Source: Aspidiotus rigidus (lineage: Eukaryota; Arthropoda; Insecta; Hemiptera; Diaspididae). Taken from it: a stretch of 64,000 nucleotides of DNA. Where the stretch lies: positions 4,836,001 to 4,900,000 of the forward strand of contig JAVHKY010000052.1 in the NCBI GenBank assembly GCA_035079385.1, written 5' to 3'. Positions 11,465-23,805 of this stretch are shown here, piece by piece; position 1 is the first letter of the stretch, and every line of letters begins with the position of its first letter. The position numbers and the translations under genes are program-made. The notes below the pieces were generated by a model that saw only the letters and a list, made by a program, of their open reading frames with translations, was not told where the DNA came from and did not search any database.

Positions 11465-11515
11465 ACTTCACGACCGGTTTCGGACGTAGCGAGACGACCA
11501 TCATCTGGTGAGAAT
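11465..11515 (-). ncRNA. Hammerhead-ribozyme-like motif 2 (one core change)
   Basis: The minus strand gives CAGAUGA (11,501-11,507), stem II GGUCGU/ACGUCC with one U-U mismatch, then GAAA (11,478-11,481) and CCGGUCGUG. The first core box should read CUGANGA, so U is replaced by A and cleavage would probably be lost. The arrangement is otherwise canonical. Confidence 0.45.
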
Positions 11516-11889
11516 AAGCTCAGAGTAAATATGAACAACGAAAAACGTAATGGACAGAGATAATAACAGAGAACGCAGACTCCATAGGCGGCAAGTAATG
11601 GAGTACTGAGGTGAAGTCTCTGGGATATCATTGAAATAAATTGGAGAATCATGACTCTTCTACTTGAAAAATGAAGCATTTTTTCGCTTAGATATTGAGC
11701 TTAAGCACCCCTTGGTAGAATTTCAAGTTGCTGCCATACTTCATCATATAAGATCACCCACTCTTCATGAATCAATGATTTGTCATCTTCTTTTTTTTTT
11801 TTCTCCAGTAAAAAGTTGTTCATTGTTCATCTTCTAATCCAATTCTCGACGAATCAAGCGACATATTTCACTTTATTACCGCAAAAGTT

Positions 11890-11940
11890 TTTATTACACC
11901 ACGTTTCAACGACATAATCGTCATCTTCAGATGAAGGAAA
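11890..11940 (-). ncRNA. Hammerhead-ribozyme-like motif 3
   Basis: The minus strand gives CUGAAGA (11,924-11,930), stem II GACGA/UCGUU with a UUAUG loop, then GAAA (11,904-11,907) and CGUGGUGUAAU. Both conserved core boxes are intact and the stem II pairing is good (one G-U). This is the best of the four motifs. Confidence 0.5.
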
Positions 11941-12029
11941 AAAATTGAACAGTGACAATTAACGTAAGAAAGAGCGAGAAATACTAAATCCACAAAGACT
12001 TTAAATATACTCGCAATATGGTAGCATAA

Positions 12030-12066
12030 AATTTGTGACGCGTTTCCGTCGAAGACCATTATCAAA
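12030..12066 (-). ncRNA. Hammerhead-ribozyme-like motif 4 (degenerate)
   Basis: The minus strand gives UUGAUAA (12,059-12,065) in place of CUGANGA, then UGGUC-UUCG-ACG as a weakened stem II, then GAAA (12,043-12,046) and CGCGUCAC. Two core changes make activity unlikely. Its value is as the fourth member of a same-strand series. Confidence 0.35.
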
Positions 12067-12889
12067 CCAAAATTAAAAATATCGAATCACGAATACAAAC
12101 ACGAAAATGAAAAAAGAGTCAATACATGAAAAAACAAAGATACAAAAAATTATTCATGATTAGCGTCGTGTTTGTAAAGGGGAAGTCCTCGCTCATTATG
12201 ATGAAACTACTATCAGAAGCGGCCTTGAGGATTTCAATGCTCTCTAGTGCTCGACGTCTTTTCTCGAGACTCTCATTATGCAAAAGTCGAACTCCGCAAT
12301 TTCTATCAAAACTGTAACGTGTTGCTAAAATATGGGACATAAATAAGGATTTTTCCGGAATGTTATCATGGGGAGCTTTATCAAGCTCTAAGACTCTTAT
12401 CCTCGGTTTTCAACCAGTTTCGCCGATTTACAAATAAACAGAGGGGGAATTGTTGCGTTGGAGTCTCTGCACTCCTTTCTGGTCCTCTGTGAGTATAGGA
12501 TCTTTAAGACTCGACAGAAAACGTCTTGTGGTGTCTATAGAATAAAAAGCAGGGTGATAGTGGAAGGCTTTGTAGGGCTATGGAAAAGCCGGATTTATTT
12601 TTCCTTTTTCTTTTCCTTAATATTATAGCCTAGAGATTGAGGGGTGATTGAATTAAAAGCTTGAGAGTTGAGTTTTTTGCAGACTAACTTATGAATGTCA
12701 ATGTTGACATTATTGGTTTTTGCCATTTGGATGATACTCGGGGCAAAGAGGTAGACACCAAACAACGGATCATTGAGTGAAAGGCAGAATGCTTGTGAGA
12801 GGGTGTGTGGAAAGAGAAGCCATCAATCACACGGTCGGTGTGAGTGGGGTTTCTGAATATACTGAATTCATGTTGGCTGTCTTTGACAC
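12067..12889. other. No gene seen
   Basis: Only short chance frames are present. The sequence next to the following LINE fragment may be its decayed continuation. Confidence 0.4.
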
Positions 12890-13110
12890 TCTGGCCAGAC
12901 ATCAATGGCCGCTAAGCCAGTACAATCTCTGCATTATCCTTGTACTTCTGCAACGCTGTTTTTACACACTGGCAATTACAATGTGCATTCCCTTCTCGGC
13001 TACAAATTGCCTTAGCAGATTCTGCGCGAGTTTGCTGTTCTCTGGCCTGAGGATGCTATCGGCCCTCCTCTGCTGCTTCTACACCCTCAGACAGTGGGTT
13101 CTGTAGCACC
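12890..13110 (-). pseudogene. R1/I-like LINE: start of the endonuclease domain
   Basis: The minus-strand frame between about 12,962 and 13,049 reads N-S-K-L-A-Q-N-L-L-R-Q-F-V-A-E-K-G, then M-H-I-V-I-A-S. This matches the opening of APE-type endonucleases of R1-clade LINEs (N-x-x-x-L-A-Q-x-L-L ... I-V-I-x-S-E-P). A stop follows where S-E-P would be, and the rest is not recognisable. GC content is higher than in the surroundings, consistent with inserted sequence. Confidence 0.5.
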
Positions 13111-15440
13111 TAAGCAGACTTTGCTCCCAGTCATGTACCCAGCTTCCCCTTGGCAAGTTTGATTATATTTCAAGAGATACTCGTTATCATGGAAAAATGA
13201 AGACTTGAGGAAACGTTCCCGCCCACTGACGTCTTTTTCATCAACTTTAAAACGACTGTAAAAATTTTCTTTCAGTACAAAATAGATTCATGAAGCACTG
13301 CTCACTTCAGTTTGTCTCCTCTTCAAACGTTTCTTTTTCAAGAGTTTGTTGAGTTATCTAGGGGCGAAGCTTTACCGGGGTCACATCCACTGAGCGTCAG
13401 CTGGCCATTATGTCTTTCCGTCGATTTATAAATAAAATATAATAAGAGTTTTCTAAGGTGCGGAAGCTACAATCATACTATAAGTTTTGGAAATTTAGCT
13501 CCACTTTTCATTCGATTCAACTCAGGAAACATGCAGTAAGTAGTCATGAATTTTCATCATTACCGCTTCACTTATAAGCCTGTTTATCATTTCAATCCAC
13601 ACAAATTGTATCAATCAGTTGCTGCGATACAAGACGATTACTAACGATTTTTTGTGAGAATTCGTCCTTCTATAAGTTTGGATGGAAACTAAAGCCTAGT
13701 CGCATACTAAAATAAAAAGTGCCCTCGTGAAATCACGCTTTTAGTCAAGTTGACCCACCATAAATAAAAACGAATACAGAGAAGTTAAGTACAAAAGCAC
13801 GTTTACCAGAAACAAAATTATCTTTTTTCTTTGTTCATTAACAACGTCCACTTTTTTCTTACCATCATTTCGTTCGCGCTCTCCGTTATTAGATATTCAT
13901 ATTTTTCTCGTCTACATTCAAATCGACTTGTTCAACTCAATAAATTTTATTTACGATTAAGGATCTACGAAGTCACTGTAGGAGAAGAAAAAGAAGAAAG
14001 GGTTTTACTTGATTACGCTGCGTTGTATACGCGGAGGTCGAATGTCCGAGCGAAATCTTGTTTTTTTTTTTACAATTAGATTCCACAAGCGTCCCTTCAT
14101 CGAGAGCTGTAGCAGATTATTAATTTATCGTAACTCGAAATACGAAGTCGCAATAAAATAACGTATTTTTCAGGAAGACTGTCACAATTTTATTGTGATA
14201 ATTGCTTCGTTAACGGGTACGAGATGTGGTAGCTTATACCTATTCTCTATTATCAGCATAATCTTCAAATTATTATAGACCTATAGGCTATTTTTAACGG
14301 TGAATAACGTTTTCTGTTCGGGATGCCTCTAGCGAGTGAAAAATTCTATTTCATCACCTCTTGGAGTGCGACGGGTGTAGAATAGGGATTCTTACAGAGG
14401 TACTCATTCATTGAAAATTTTTTCGGGTTATCAAAATTTTAGAACAATTCTCAACTAAAACTGCCGAGCGAAGTTTAATCTACAGTCGAAGTCTGTGAGC
14501 GATTTGTTGGCGGCTATTAGGAATGCGTTTTCGTTCGCGATGGCCATTTACAAACAAACGTTGTTTTGCAAATAGTATAATATGTGGACCCTAAGCGCCA
14601 AACCACCAACCAATTACACACGAACAGTATATATCAACATTTTGGAGAAGGTCTGTCGAGCAATCACAGCTTGCTGGAAAAAAATTCACCATGAAATCGG
14701 AGAATTATACTTATAAAATTCTCCCGAGTCCTTGGACGCCTTGCTGTCTGTTTCTGTTTCAATGTGCTCATGACCAGCACGTGATTTTTTTTGTTATTAT
14801 TTGTTATTGTTAGTGTCAAAGATGTACTTATTAAGACAGTATCGTTGAATTATACCTGTTATTTTTTTTTTCGCGTGAAACGAAAGTAATTTAGGATGCA
14901 TTTGAATAATTTATCGAAAGCTTCAACGAGCTTCAATTCAAAATCAAGATTTTTCGATAAAGGTAAGTCTTCTGATCTTCAAATACCAAACTTCTCGGTA
15001 AATGTGAATTGAATATTAAAAATTGCTATGGAAAGGCATTATGTATAGTCTAAGATGAAATTACTTTTCTTTTTCTTTTACTGAGATGTGTTGTAAAAAG
15101 CTGTAAATAGCCTCATTTTGAACACAAGATCTTATATTTTATTATCTTTTCATCACAATAAAAAAACAGAAGAATTTAGACTGAATTTTTCGTACTAGAC
15201 AAAAATAGTTGTCAGCATTGAAAATACTTTCAGGAACATAATTTTGGTTCACTCGAAATTCTCATTTCCTGAGTTTTGAGCGGTTACAATCACTTTTTGA
15301 ACCGCTGGGAATCGTGAAGACTCAATTAAATTCATGGGAATATTAGGTTTTAATGTAGAAGAAAATGTAATACGATGTTCCCGTGGTAGGTATAGATATA
15401 AGAACTTGACAACAGTTTACAAGCGCTCTTTATGTTTTAA
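13111..15440. other. No gene seen
   Basis: AT-rich unique-looking sequence without recognisable protein or repeat structure. Confidence 0.5.
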
Positions 15441-15908
15441 AATGTTATAATACGTGGTCGTTGGAAGTGTGCATGGAAGTACATACGTACATGGGTAAAA
15501 GGTTGTACATGCGGTGAAACAATTAAGAAGAGTGAAATTAACACAATATCCTTTTTAATAAAAGGAGCTCCAGAAAGTGTTAAATTACTGATTTCCAGCA
15601 TCATTTCAAATATTAGTTTATCTGAAGTGAGACGACAGGCATCCAGATTTCTTTTTGAAATTTATCAAACGTACAGAAGTACAATAAGGACTACTCGTTT
15701 TATGGTACAACTTCAGGTCGCGTGGCCTTGTTCAAACACATTTGTAACTTCCGGTGGTCATCGGCTATCAGGAAGTCGCGTGCGCTCTGAAAATCCTCGA
15801 ACGACAAGAATATTAGCGGAAAGTTACTCTAATAAGTATATAGAATACGGTGGGTCGTATAATAAACGGTATAAGATTATTCTAAAAGAGCAACATACGG
15901 TTAACTAA
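15441..15908 (+). other. Unrecognised open frame of 155 codons, possible exon or TE fragment
   Basis: A stop-to-stop frame opens after TAA at 15,438-15,440 and ends at TAA 15,906-15,908, with no ATG until about two fifths of the way in. It begins with a W-K-C and G-C-T-C-G-E region and continues with ISLSEVRRQASRFLFEIYQT and a Ser/Arg-rich stretch. I recognise no domain. A frame this long is uncommon but not impossible by chance in 64 kb. It could be a diverged transposon exon. Confidence 0.2.
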
Positions 15909-17756
15909 GTCGACACAAAAATTGATCAGCGTTCGGCCGACGATTTTTTCCTCCGGCTGCACCCTCGTCGCACGCCCAGTTCACCAATTTAAAAAAGGAG
16001 TCACGCTGATAATTACCGCTGGCCGATGGTCAAGCAGCAGTGTGGCGAATGATGCACGAAAATCCGTATTTCATGCGGGTTTCACACATCGTCGGTGTGG
16101 CGGCCGGAGAACAAGCCAAGTATGCGTTGATGGATAACGAGGGGATGTACGATGACAGACGACGTTGACGTTTTTATTCTTCAAATAATCGTACAGACAT
16201 CGTTTGTGCCCCTCATAAAAACCGCTAGGTAATGATGCGAAAATCCTAAATGAAGCGAATTTCTTTTATCAATTTGTGCGGTAAGAATATAATACGTATT
16301 GAATGCGCGTGCGATATTTATCTGATATTTTTTTCCCTATACGCTTCCAGTCACCACTCATTATTGGAACGAATCGAGAGGAATAACCGCAAAAGGAACA
16401 ACGACAAGATCATCTAGAAACCTGGAGCGTGCTTTATGCTAATTATTAACGCGAAAGTACGGCCGTCCATACTTGTATGACCATCGCCCCGGCGCGTACG
16501 CTCACATTGGAGGAATACACGTTAAAAGGTTGTTGAAACATTTCACGCGTATTAAAGATCACATCTGTAAATCATATGGGTAGGTACTCGCGTATCTATA
16601 GCATAGTCTGCTGTGCATTATTATAGGTGTATATGCTACTGTGTAATTTGCGAATATTTTGCCTGCCTACGTGAGTACGCACGAACAACCAAGTACCTAT
16701 TTAGCCCTAAATACGACAATGACGAGATGAGACGCGTGATCATTTTCAACCATACAAGACTTCCCTGAAAAAAAAAAAAGTTGGTCATGATCAAATTTGT
16801 TGCGGTTCGCTTATAAAATATCGTTTGAATATCAAGCATTTGCATATACAAAGGTGTACCCCACAGTTGTCAAAAAATCATTTGTAGCACATCATAATTG
16901 CAAAAATTCAATTTAACGCTAAAGAAATGGATTTACGAGTATAATTCTAGAGAAGTTTTCAGAAGTACTCTGAAAGTTCAAAATGAACGTATGTTTTGTG
17001 AAACATGCGCTGAAGAAATTGATTTGGTGACGTCAACGACACGTATTCATGTTCTTCAATATTGCATTGCGTAGCAGTACAAACTTTTATTCCCTTTCCT
17101 TTGTGTCCATTGTACATGTTGGTAGACGATGTTTGTTTGTTGCTGCAGTGTACTAAAATATTTTTTCTGCGGTTTTGCAACACTGACTCGTGTTTATAAC
17201 AATGCTTTACAAACTAACGTGGACTGATTGGTGCGCGTTTTTCATGACTGAACGGTACACTTTGATCATTTCTTGATGTACCATAAGACGACAAAATTTA
17301 CAGGAATAATATAGTGGTTAGTGACAAACAAGATGGTCAAGAGATGAAACCTCAGTAAATTCCAACAAATATATCCTAACACTTTATATGTAATGAATAT
17401 TGTCTGAATACTTGAAAGTTGCCTTCTAAATGTTAGTTTGTAAACGAATCAGCGGAATATCTTAATGTGCTCATGGCCATCCGTTGCCTTTCTCTTCAAA
17501 ATTCTTCAACAAGAGACATTAATTGTTTGGATCATGGGTTCACCATTAGTGCTACACTAGGGATTAGCTGTGAAAGAATGCAGAATTAGATTACTGATCA
17601 CGCAACGTTAGATACTACCATAGCGCAATATCCATAGGGAGGACACCGGGGCAATACCGATGGTAAGTACTGGTAAGGGTGTTGGGGTTGAATGTGGAGG
17701 TAGTCCGACTCTGGACGCGGGTTTCGCTTGTCGACTGCTGATACTGAAATGGCAAT
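15909..17756. other. No gene seen
   Basis: Somewhat more GC-rich to about 16,520, then AT-rich. No motif or repeat was recognised. Confidence 0.5.
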
Positions 17757-19390
17757 TATGTCTCTTAAAAATAAATTCAGCGTGGGAACCGACGGTGTCT
17801 CTTCGCATTTTGACAAATAAATGCCAAAATTTATTGCAAAAATATTAACACCTCTCTTCAATAAGTCTTCGAAATTGGGTGTCTTCTCTGAGTTATTTAA
17901 GGTAGCACTAATTGTTCCGATTCCTAAAAAGGAAGACCCTACCCAAATGACAAACTATCAGCCTGTTGCACTTCTTCCCTGTATATCAAAAATTTTCTAA
18001 AAATGTGTTAAACAAAAAAATGTTCATTATTTAGAACATATTATAATTTTTTTCGCAGAACAGCAGCATCAATTCACAAGGAATAAATCAACCGATTCTG
18101 CACTGTTTATTCACGTATTCAATATTGTAAATGGCATTGAGGAGAATAACGCTACTGTATGGGTGTACTTAGATCTGGCGAAGGCCTTTGATACTATAAT
18201 GATCAAAAAATTGGTGAGAATTGGACTACGGGGGCCTTTGCTGGATTGGTTCGCAACCTATTCATCTAGAAGGGAACACTGTGTAAAAATAAACGAATTG
18301 GCTAGCTCGAAACTTGTAGTAAAGTATGGTGTTCCGCAGGGCAGCGTTTTTGGGCCTCTGCTGTTTATAATAATATATATATAATATAAATGACCTTTTT
18401 TCCTTCCCCCTGGAAGCTAGAGTTACTGGATATGCTGATGACACCTCCTTGTTGTATAGTGCGGCCACTGCCAAGCAGATCAATGAAGATTTCTCACGCG
18501 ACATAGAAATTCTTTCTGCATGTTTCAGAGAAAATTTTCTCGTTCTTAATCTCAGAAAGTGTCAAAGCATAATATAATATCCATATATGAAGATTAGGTG
18601 GACGACTGAAGTAAAGTTGAAACTTGGTACTGATGAAATGGAGGGAACTGATGAAGTTGAATATTATTTAGGTTTGATTTTTGACGAAAAATCAACATGG
18701 AAAGAACACTCACTAGGACTCCAGGCTAAACTCAAAAAATTAAATTTTTTGTTCGTTCACCTCAAAAACTATTTTAATGCTAAACATTTAATAAAAATAT
18801 TATGTGTAAGATTCCGTCACGCCGCAATCTTGGTAACTGCGCTACTCACAGAGAGGTTTGGCAGGCGTAGTTATATTAGGCAGTCAGATGGGTTGATGTT
18901 ATCATCTTTCGAGCTATGACACGTCGATAGCACACAATCGGAACTGCGAACGTTTTGTTGATCCAGTGTTTATCACTGCAATCTCAGAAGTATTGTTGTT
19001 CTTCGTGAGCTGTACTACGCTGCAGACGTACATTATGTCTCTCTACGAGTCAGTGCTGAGTTTTGGAATAATACACTGGGGGGGCTGCAGGTATACGAAC
19101 CCATTAAAAGTACTGCAAAATGAAGTGTGCAGGTCAATCCTCTCCCTCCCCCCTCGAACCTCTGAATCAAGCGAGGCTGGAAGGGGTATATAAACGCAGA
19201 TTCTTGATGTTTTTATTCAAAACAATTACCTCTTTCGTCTTTACTATAAAAAGCTAACAAAAACAAGAAATACTGCGCATGTTTCACAAAACGTGTGTTC
19301 ATTTTGAACTTGCAAGGTACTTGTGGAAACTGCTTATGGTGTACAGGATTCACGCTGAAGCACAAGTCTCTGGCCGCGACGAGTAGACGA
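17757..19390 (+). pseudogene. Jockey/CR1-like LINE reverse transcriptase, broken
   Basis: Plus-strand segments give a full RT order. These are SVGTDGVSSHF (about 17,778), VALIVPIPKKEDPTQMTNY (about 17,905), WVYLDLAKAFDT (18,160), YGVPQGSVFGPLLF (18,327), GYADDTSLLYS (catalytic Y-A-D-D at 18,431-18,442) and YYLGLIFDEKSTWKEH (18,662). A C-terminal segment, LYESVLSFGIIHWGG, follows near 19,045. It is broken by stops at 17,818 and 17,998, a frameshift near 18,375 inside a TATATA run, and a diverged or inserted stretch at about 18,810-18,960. No endonuclease was found upstream, consistent with 5' truncation. It encoded target-primed reverse transcription machinery. Confidence 0.85.
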
Positions 19391-20334
19391 TAGTATAATT
19401 GTGTACGTTACCGCAATGATGTTACTTTCAGCTACCATGTAATAGAAGTAGGTGACAGAGTCCACCGTATACCCCAAAATGTTGGTTATAGTGTCTCAGT
19501 TCGCATCAAGTTAGACGCAAATGATCTTGACACCTGCTTGGGAGTAAGTTTGACTCAAGAGGTATCCCATTTTCTATAGTCTTACCGCTCCTAGACTCAC
19601 GTTACAGTCCTGTGGCTTCGCCCTTCTGGTGCTTAGGTTTTATACTCGATCACTAGGCATTCTATGTGGCACAAAGCTACTCCTTAGAGGAATGATGGTA
19701 ACTTTCCCAGTGGGATATAATGGTTTAGAGATAAGAGTCTCGCATGGCACGTAGTTGGTACTTGCATCATACGGGTCTTCTTTCAGATGCACAATTTGTG
19801 ACTCAAGACAATGACGGCACTTACAATGTTTATTTATGGCAAATCGACTCACGGGCAAATGAAGGACAGACGCGGGGCATTCGTCGATTCCGAAGAAAGC
19901 AAAATGCGAGTACATACTCACACCAAGTGGCTGGGATTCAACTAACTTAATTCGCACGTGAAAAGCTTCACGTTGAACGAAGATACAGTCTAACGATCTT
20001 TTATCGAATTTCCCACTATCAAATCGTAAGAAAATTTTGCCCAATCAGATTTATCGTGCCGCATTACGCGATAGGATAAATTAAGGAAGAAACGAATTTA
20101 GCATCAACGACCTCCGATGACCAAGTAGATCAGGATAGAATCAGAAATTTCGATATCTCACGCTCTACCGAACGAACGTCGACAGGCAGCAGAGTAGGAA
20201 AGGGGAATATGATCAAAAGTGAAAGTTTGAACGACAAACATTCGACTCAAAGGTTAACATTTATTAATTATGTATTTGACATGTTGCATGTCTTTACTAA
20301 AGTCTATCCCCAATTCAGAATTTTCCTAGTTGGC
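19391..20334 (-). other. No assigned gene; one unrecognised 134-codon minus-strand frame (19,640-20,044)
   Basis: The minus-strand frame 20,044-19,640 is bounded by stops and lacks a clear ATG. It contains a Cys/His cluster H-C-K-C-R-H-C and no domain I recognise. It may be a chance frame or the decayed tail of a transposon. Confidence 0.2.
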
Positions 20335-20490
20335 CTTCTCTCTCCCCCATTGATGAACTTGGGAAATTTTCGACAGGTAACCTAGACCTGATCCGGAATT
20401 TTCCGAGCTCTCACCCTCTAGACTTATTCTAAGTCTTTGTTCTATGCAGTAAACTACTTGTATACTATACTAGGCCCAGGCCTTCCCAAA
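20335..20490. repeat. Family A, decayed copy
   Basis: It shares AATTTTCGACAGGTAACCT, the CTCTAGACTTAT segment and ACTAGGCCCAGGCCTTC with the 9.1-9.3 kb copies. Confidence 0.5.
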
Positions 20491-22974
20491 AGTAGCCGGT
20501 GCATAGTACTTATACCTAAGTAATTTTTGCTACCTATTCATGCAAAAAATATCGAATCTACTTGACCGCGCACTCATATTCAACTTTAGGTAACTCGATG
20601 TATGAAATTGAAGAGGATTCGACTTTAAGTTGGTAGACTGAAAGAAGAGGCCAATGGATGTACGCGACTTCAATTTCACTTAAGAACTTGCATAAGTTTC
20701 TAATTCCGTATCTTATTTCCATAGAATAGAATGATATCCTCCCTATGGTGCGGTATTCGTTCGCAAAATTGGAATACGAAAAAAACATATAAAAATGCTA
20801 ATTCGATAGTTGTTAAATAATACATTTTAGCATGATCTTTCTAGTCTACAGGCCATTTACTGCGTCGAACATTATTCAAATACTATATGCATGAAACTAC
20901 TATTCACTAGTTGTCTTCTTTTTTTACTTGAGTTTTGTTTTGTTCGTTATCGACGAAGCTGTACTGAATACAGAGAGGGAAATCTCTGATAATATCGAGA
21001 TTCATCGGAATCGTTAGCAATAAATGTTTACTGTTATGGTCAAGATAGTTGTTATTACTCCTCTTTTCATTCGAATTCGCTTTCTTATACCAGCCCATTT
21101 ATACCTACTATATACAATTCACATTCAGTCGCACTATATTCGTTTACAACAATCCTTCGTAGTAGTGGTGTTGACATTTCCCTCTTCCGACTCGACGGTG
21201 TAACAACTTTGCTGGCTTTTGCTATCTTCATTTTTGATGAACATATGGAGATATGTTTTTGGTGAACGTTACACGCTTCCTGTAATACTTACAATAAAAA
21301 CGATCTTTCGCAATTTTCCGCGCTTATATCGGCTGTATTATGATAAATAGAATACTGAGGATATAGCGCCGTCGACGCTAAACAAATATTCGCACCTCTA
21401 TGAAAATGACGATCATATTATTTTGATGCGCGCTATGACAGCAACGTCTGGGGCATGTACGAGTATTTCGGGTATAATAGGTATACAATTTGGGCGCATC
21501 TCTGAATAGATTGTTACATGATATGACGGAGGGAAACTTTGAGGAATTTAGACTACGAAAGAGAAGTACATTAAAAAATTTTGATCATCGAACTAGATAC
21601 ACGAAGGGTGATGGGAATTTGAAAAAGTCTCAAGTTATATAAGATGAGATTCCGTTCAACGAGTGATAAATGAAGAGGAGAAGAAGACTTTGAAACGTAT
21701 GAGCTGCTTGAAAAAGGAGGGGCACTCAGGAGAATTCCGAACGTCGAGCAAAGTGTGGTTGCAAACAAAAGTAGGCCTTCGACCTAGTTTTGAGACTAGG
21801 AAAATTCATGATCTCTGAGCGACTTTTACCAAATAAACGATCTTCATTAATCGTCGAAATCGATTATCAAAATTGAAGTCGATTCTTGTCGATTTTCAAA
21901 AACTATATCGGAAAATATGCCTAAAAAAATGGTCTACTGCTCGACCGCGTAGTTAATGAAAGAGACACTACAAGCAGCAGTTTTTTTTTTTTTTGGCAAC
22001 TGAAGTAAAGTTATTTTTGATGACTTTTCGAGGAGTTCTACGGTCACGTAAATGCCAGATGATAATTGAAATAAAACAATGTACTGGTATAACAATTTAG
22101 AAAATGGTTTCAGATGTTGAATACGATAAATACTCATCTTACAGAAAACGAAGCAACATGTGCTAGTGCGCATAGTCGGATATACTATTTTTGCATTGTT
22201 TTCTTTTCTTTGCTCGTGCGGGTCGGGTGGGTGGGTGGATCGATAAAGACCATAATTATTTCATTTCGAGTGAATAATTATTACCTTCATCGAGTCCCAC
22301 CTCGAACACCATATCATTTCAAAGGTTCTCGTTCAATACGCGTGTAATTTAATGCATTTTCAAATGTTGGTCGTCGTGTACCTACAGCAGAAGCCCGCTA
22401 CTGTTCCGACAATTTATCGTCTTTTAGTGTAGCTCAATTACTAGGTATAATTATTATCGTCGGCTACTTTTAAATTTATTTTTCTTAATAATGATGATGG
22501 TGATAGTAACAATAATAATAGTAATAATAATAATCCTTTATATCCTCAGCACTGAGCAAGTCGCTCGTTTTGCCAGTTTTTTCTTCTGCAAATACCTATA
22601 ATACTTATTTTCACGTAATGTGAAATAAAGAGAAAAACGCCGACGGTTTCCTTGACGAAGTTAATCGAGGAAAATAGGTATATCTTTTCAGAATTTCTTG
22701 GCCCTGACGTCATTTAAATAAAGAAGTACAGAAACTTTTACTCAACGTTTCAATGCCTAGCGCGTCGTCGTCGGGAGTAGGAATAGATATAGGTACGTAT
22801 TCAATGCATATCTTAAAATGTCGCTATTTTATGAAATGCCTAGAAAATGTCGGTCATATTGCGTGAATTACGATAAAAGGCTCTTCATCACAATACAACT
22901 ACTGATAAGAAAATTGGTAAAAGGATAGGAAAATCCGCTTCTTGTAACGTAAGCAGCTACTCGAAATACTGAGA
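20491..22974. other. No gene seen; decayed repeat traces and a (TAA)n run
   Basis: At 22,509-22,534 there is an (AATAATAGTAAT)-type trinucleotide run. Bases 21,560-21,740 faintly resemble family A modules, and 21,850-21,910 is rich in TCGAT. Bases 22,640-22,680 hold a CTTGACGAAGTTAATCGAGG piece of family A. Confidence 0.4.
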
Positions 22975-23080
22975 AATTTTTCAAAAAAGTGAAAATTTCT
23001 CGAGAACTACTCATCCGATTCTCAAAAAAATTTCAGGGGCACATCTTCAGATATAATACTACAATAAGGCCAAGTCACAA
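22975..23080. repeat. Dispersed repeat E, copy 1
   Basis: It matches about 61,030-61,130 over roughly 90 bp, including ATCCGATTCTC, GGGCACATCTTCAGATA and GGCCAAGTCAC. It directly precedes a family A copy, so the two may be modules of a larger element. Confidence 0.5.
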
Positions 23081-23084
23081 AAAA

Positions 23085-23290
23085 ACGACCGCTTCCTCAA
23101 CGAAGTTAAGCGAGGAACGCAGGGAATCTGTTTTATGAGTCATACGGGATTTGGTATTGAGAATTCAAAGAAGCCTAGACCTACTATAAGCCTAGTATAA
23201 TATACATAGTTTGAGAGTCTAAATTTTTCTCGAATCTCGAGCTATGTATGATAGGAGGAGGACTTGGAAAAATTCCTATCATATATGTAA
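23085..23290 (+). repeat. Family A, plus-oriented copy
   Basis: It contains all main modules in order: CGAGGAACGCAGGGAATCTG, GGATTTGGTATTGAGAATTC, the CCTAGACCTACTATAAGCC segment, TAAATTTTTCTCGAATCTCG and ATGATAGGAGGAGGACTTGG. It is the clearest single copy in the window. Confidence 0.7.
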
Positions 23291-23669
23291 TAAGACGACG
23301 GGTCGTCTCATTATCAACCGGTTGATTTCGGTAATTCCACCGGTTAAAAATATTACGCTTGATGTATTACCTATACTTCGTATGTACTCGTAAATTCATG
23401 TTTCGACTAATACCTAGATACAACTATGTACTCTCAAACTCTGAATACTTCAGTTCTAATAATCTTGCTTTTACGCACACACGTTTTACATAGCTTAGAA
23501 AATTCTTACTTTTTCGTAATTCTCATAAATTTCGTATAATAATAATGTTTCGTATTGTACCATTATAATTCACAGATACCGAACGTGTCCTATTTTAACG
23601 ATTCGTGTTCATTTCACGCATCTAAAAATAAAGAATTTGACGAAAGTGTAGTTGAGTGTCGACTTGTTA

Positions 23670-23805
23670 TATACAGTATATGGCTCGAGACTTCGAGAAC
23701 CGAAATTTTTCCAAGTTTTTTATTGGACGACAGCGCACGGCAAATTTCTCAAAAAGCCCCCCCTAAAACAGCTTCCCTGTTAAAAATCCATCGGGTAGTT
23801 TCGGC
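23670..23805. repeat. Family A, GC-rich module
   Basis: It holds GGCTCGAGACTTCGAGAAC, TTTTTCCAAGTTTTTTATTGG, a CGCACGGCAAATTTCTC run and CAGCTTCCCTG. The same module order occurs at 62,820-62,915. Confidence 0.6.
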
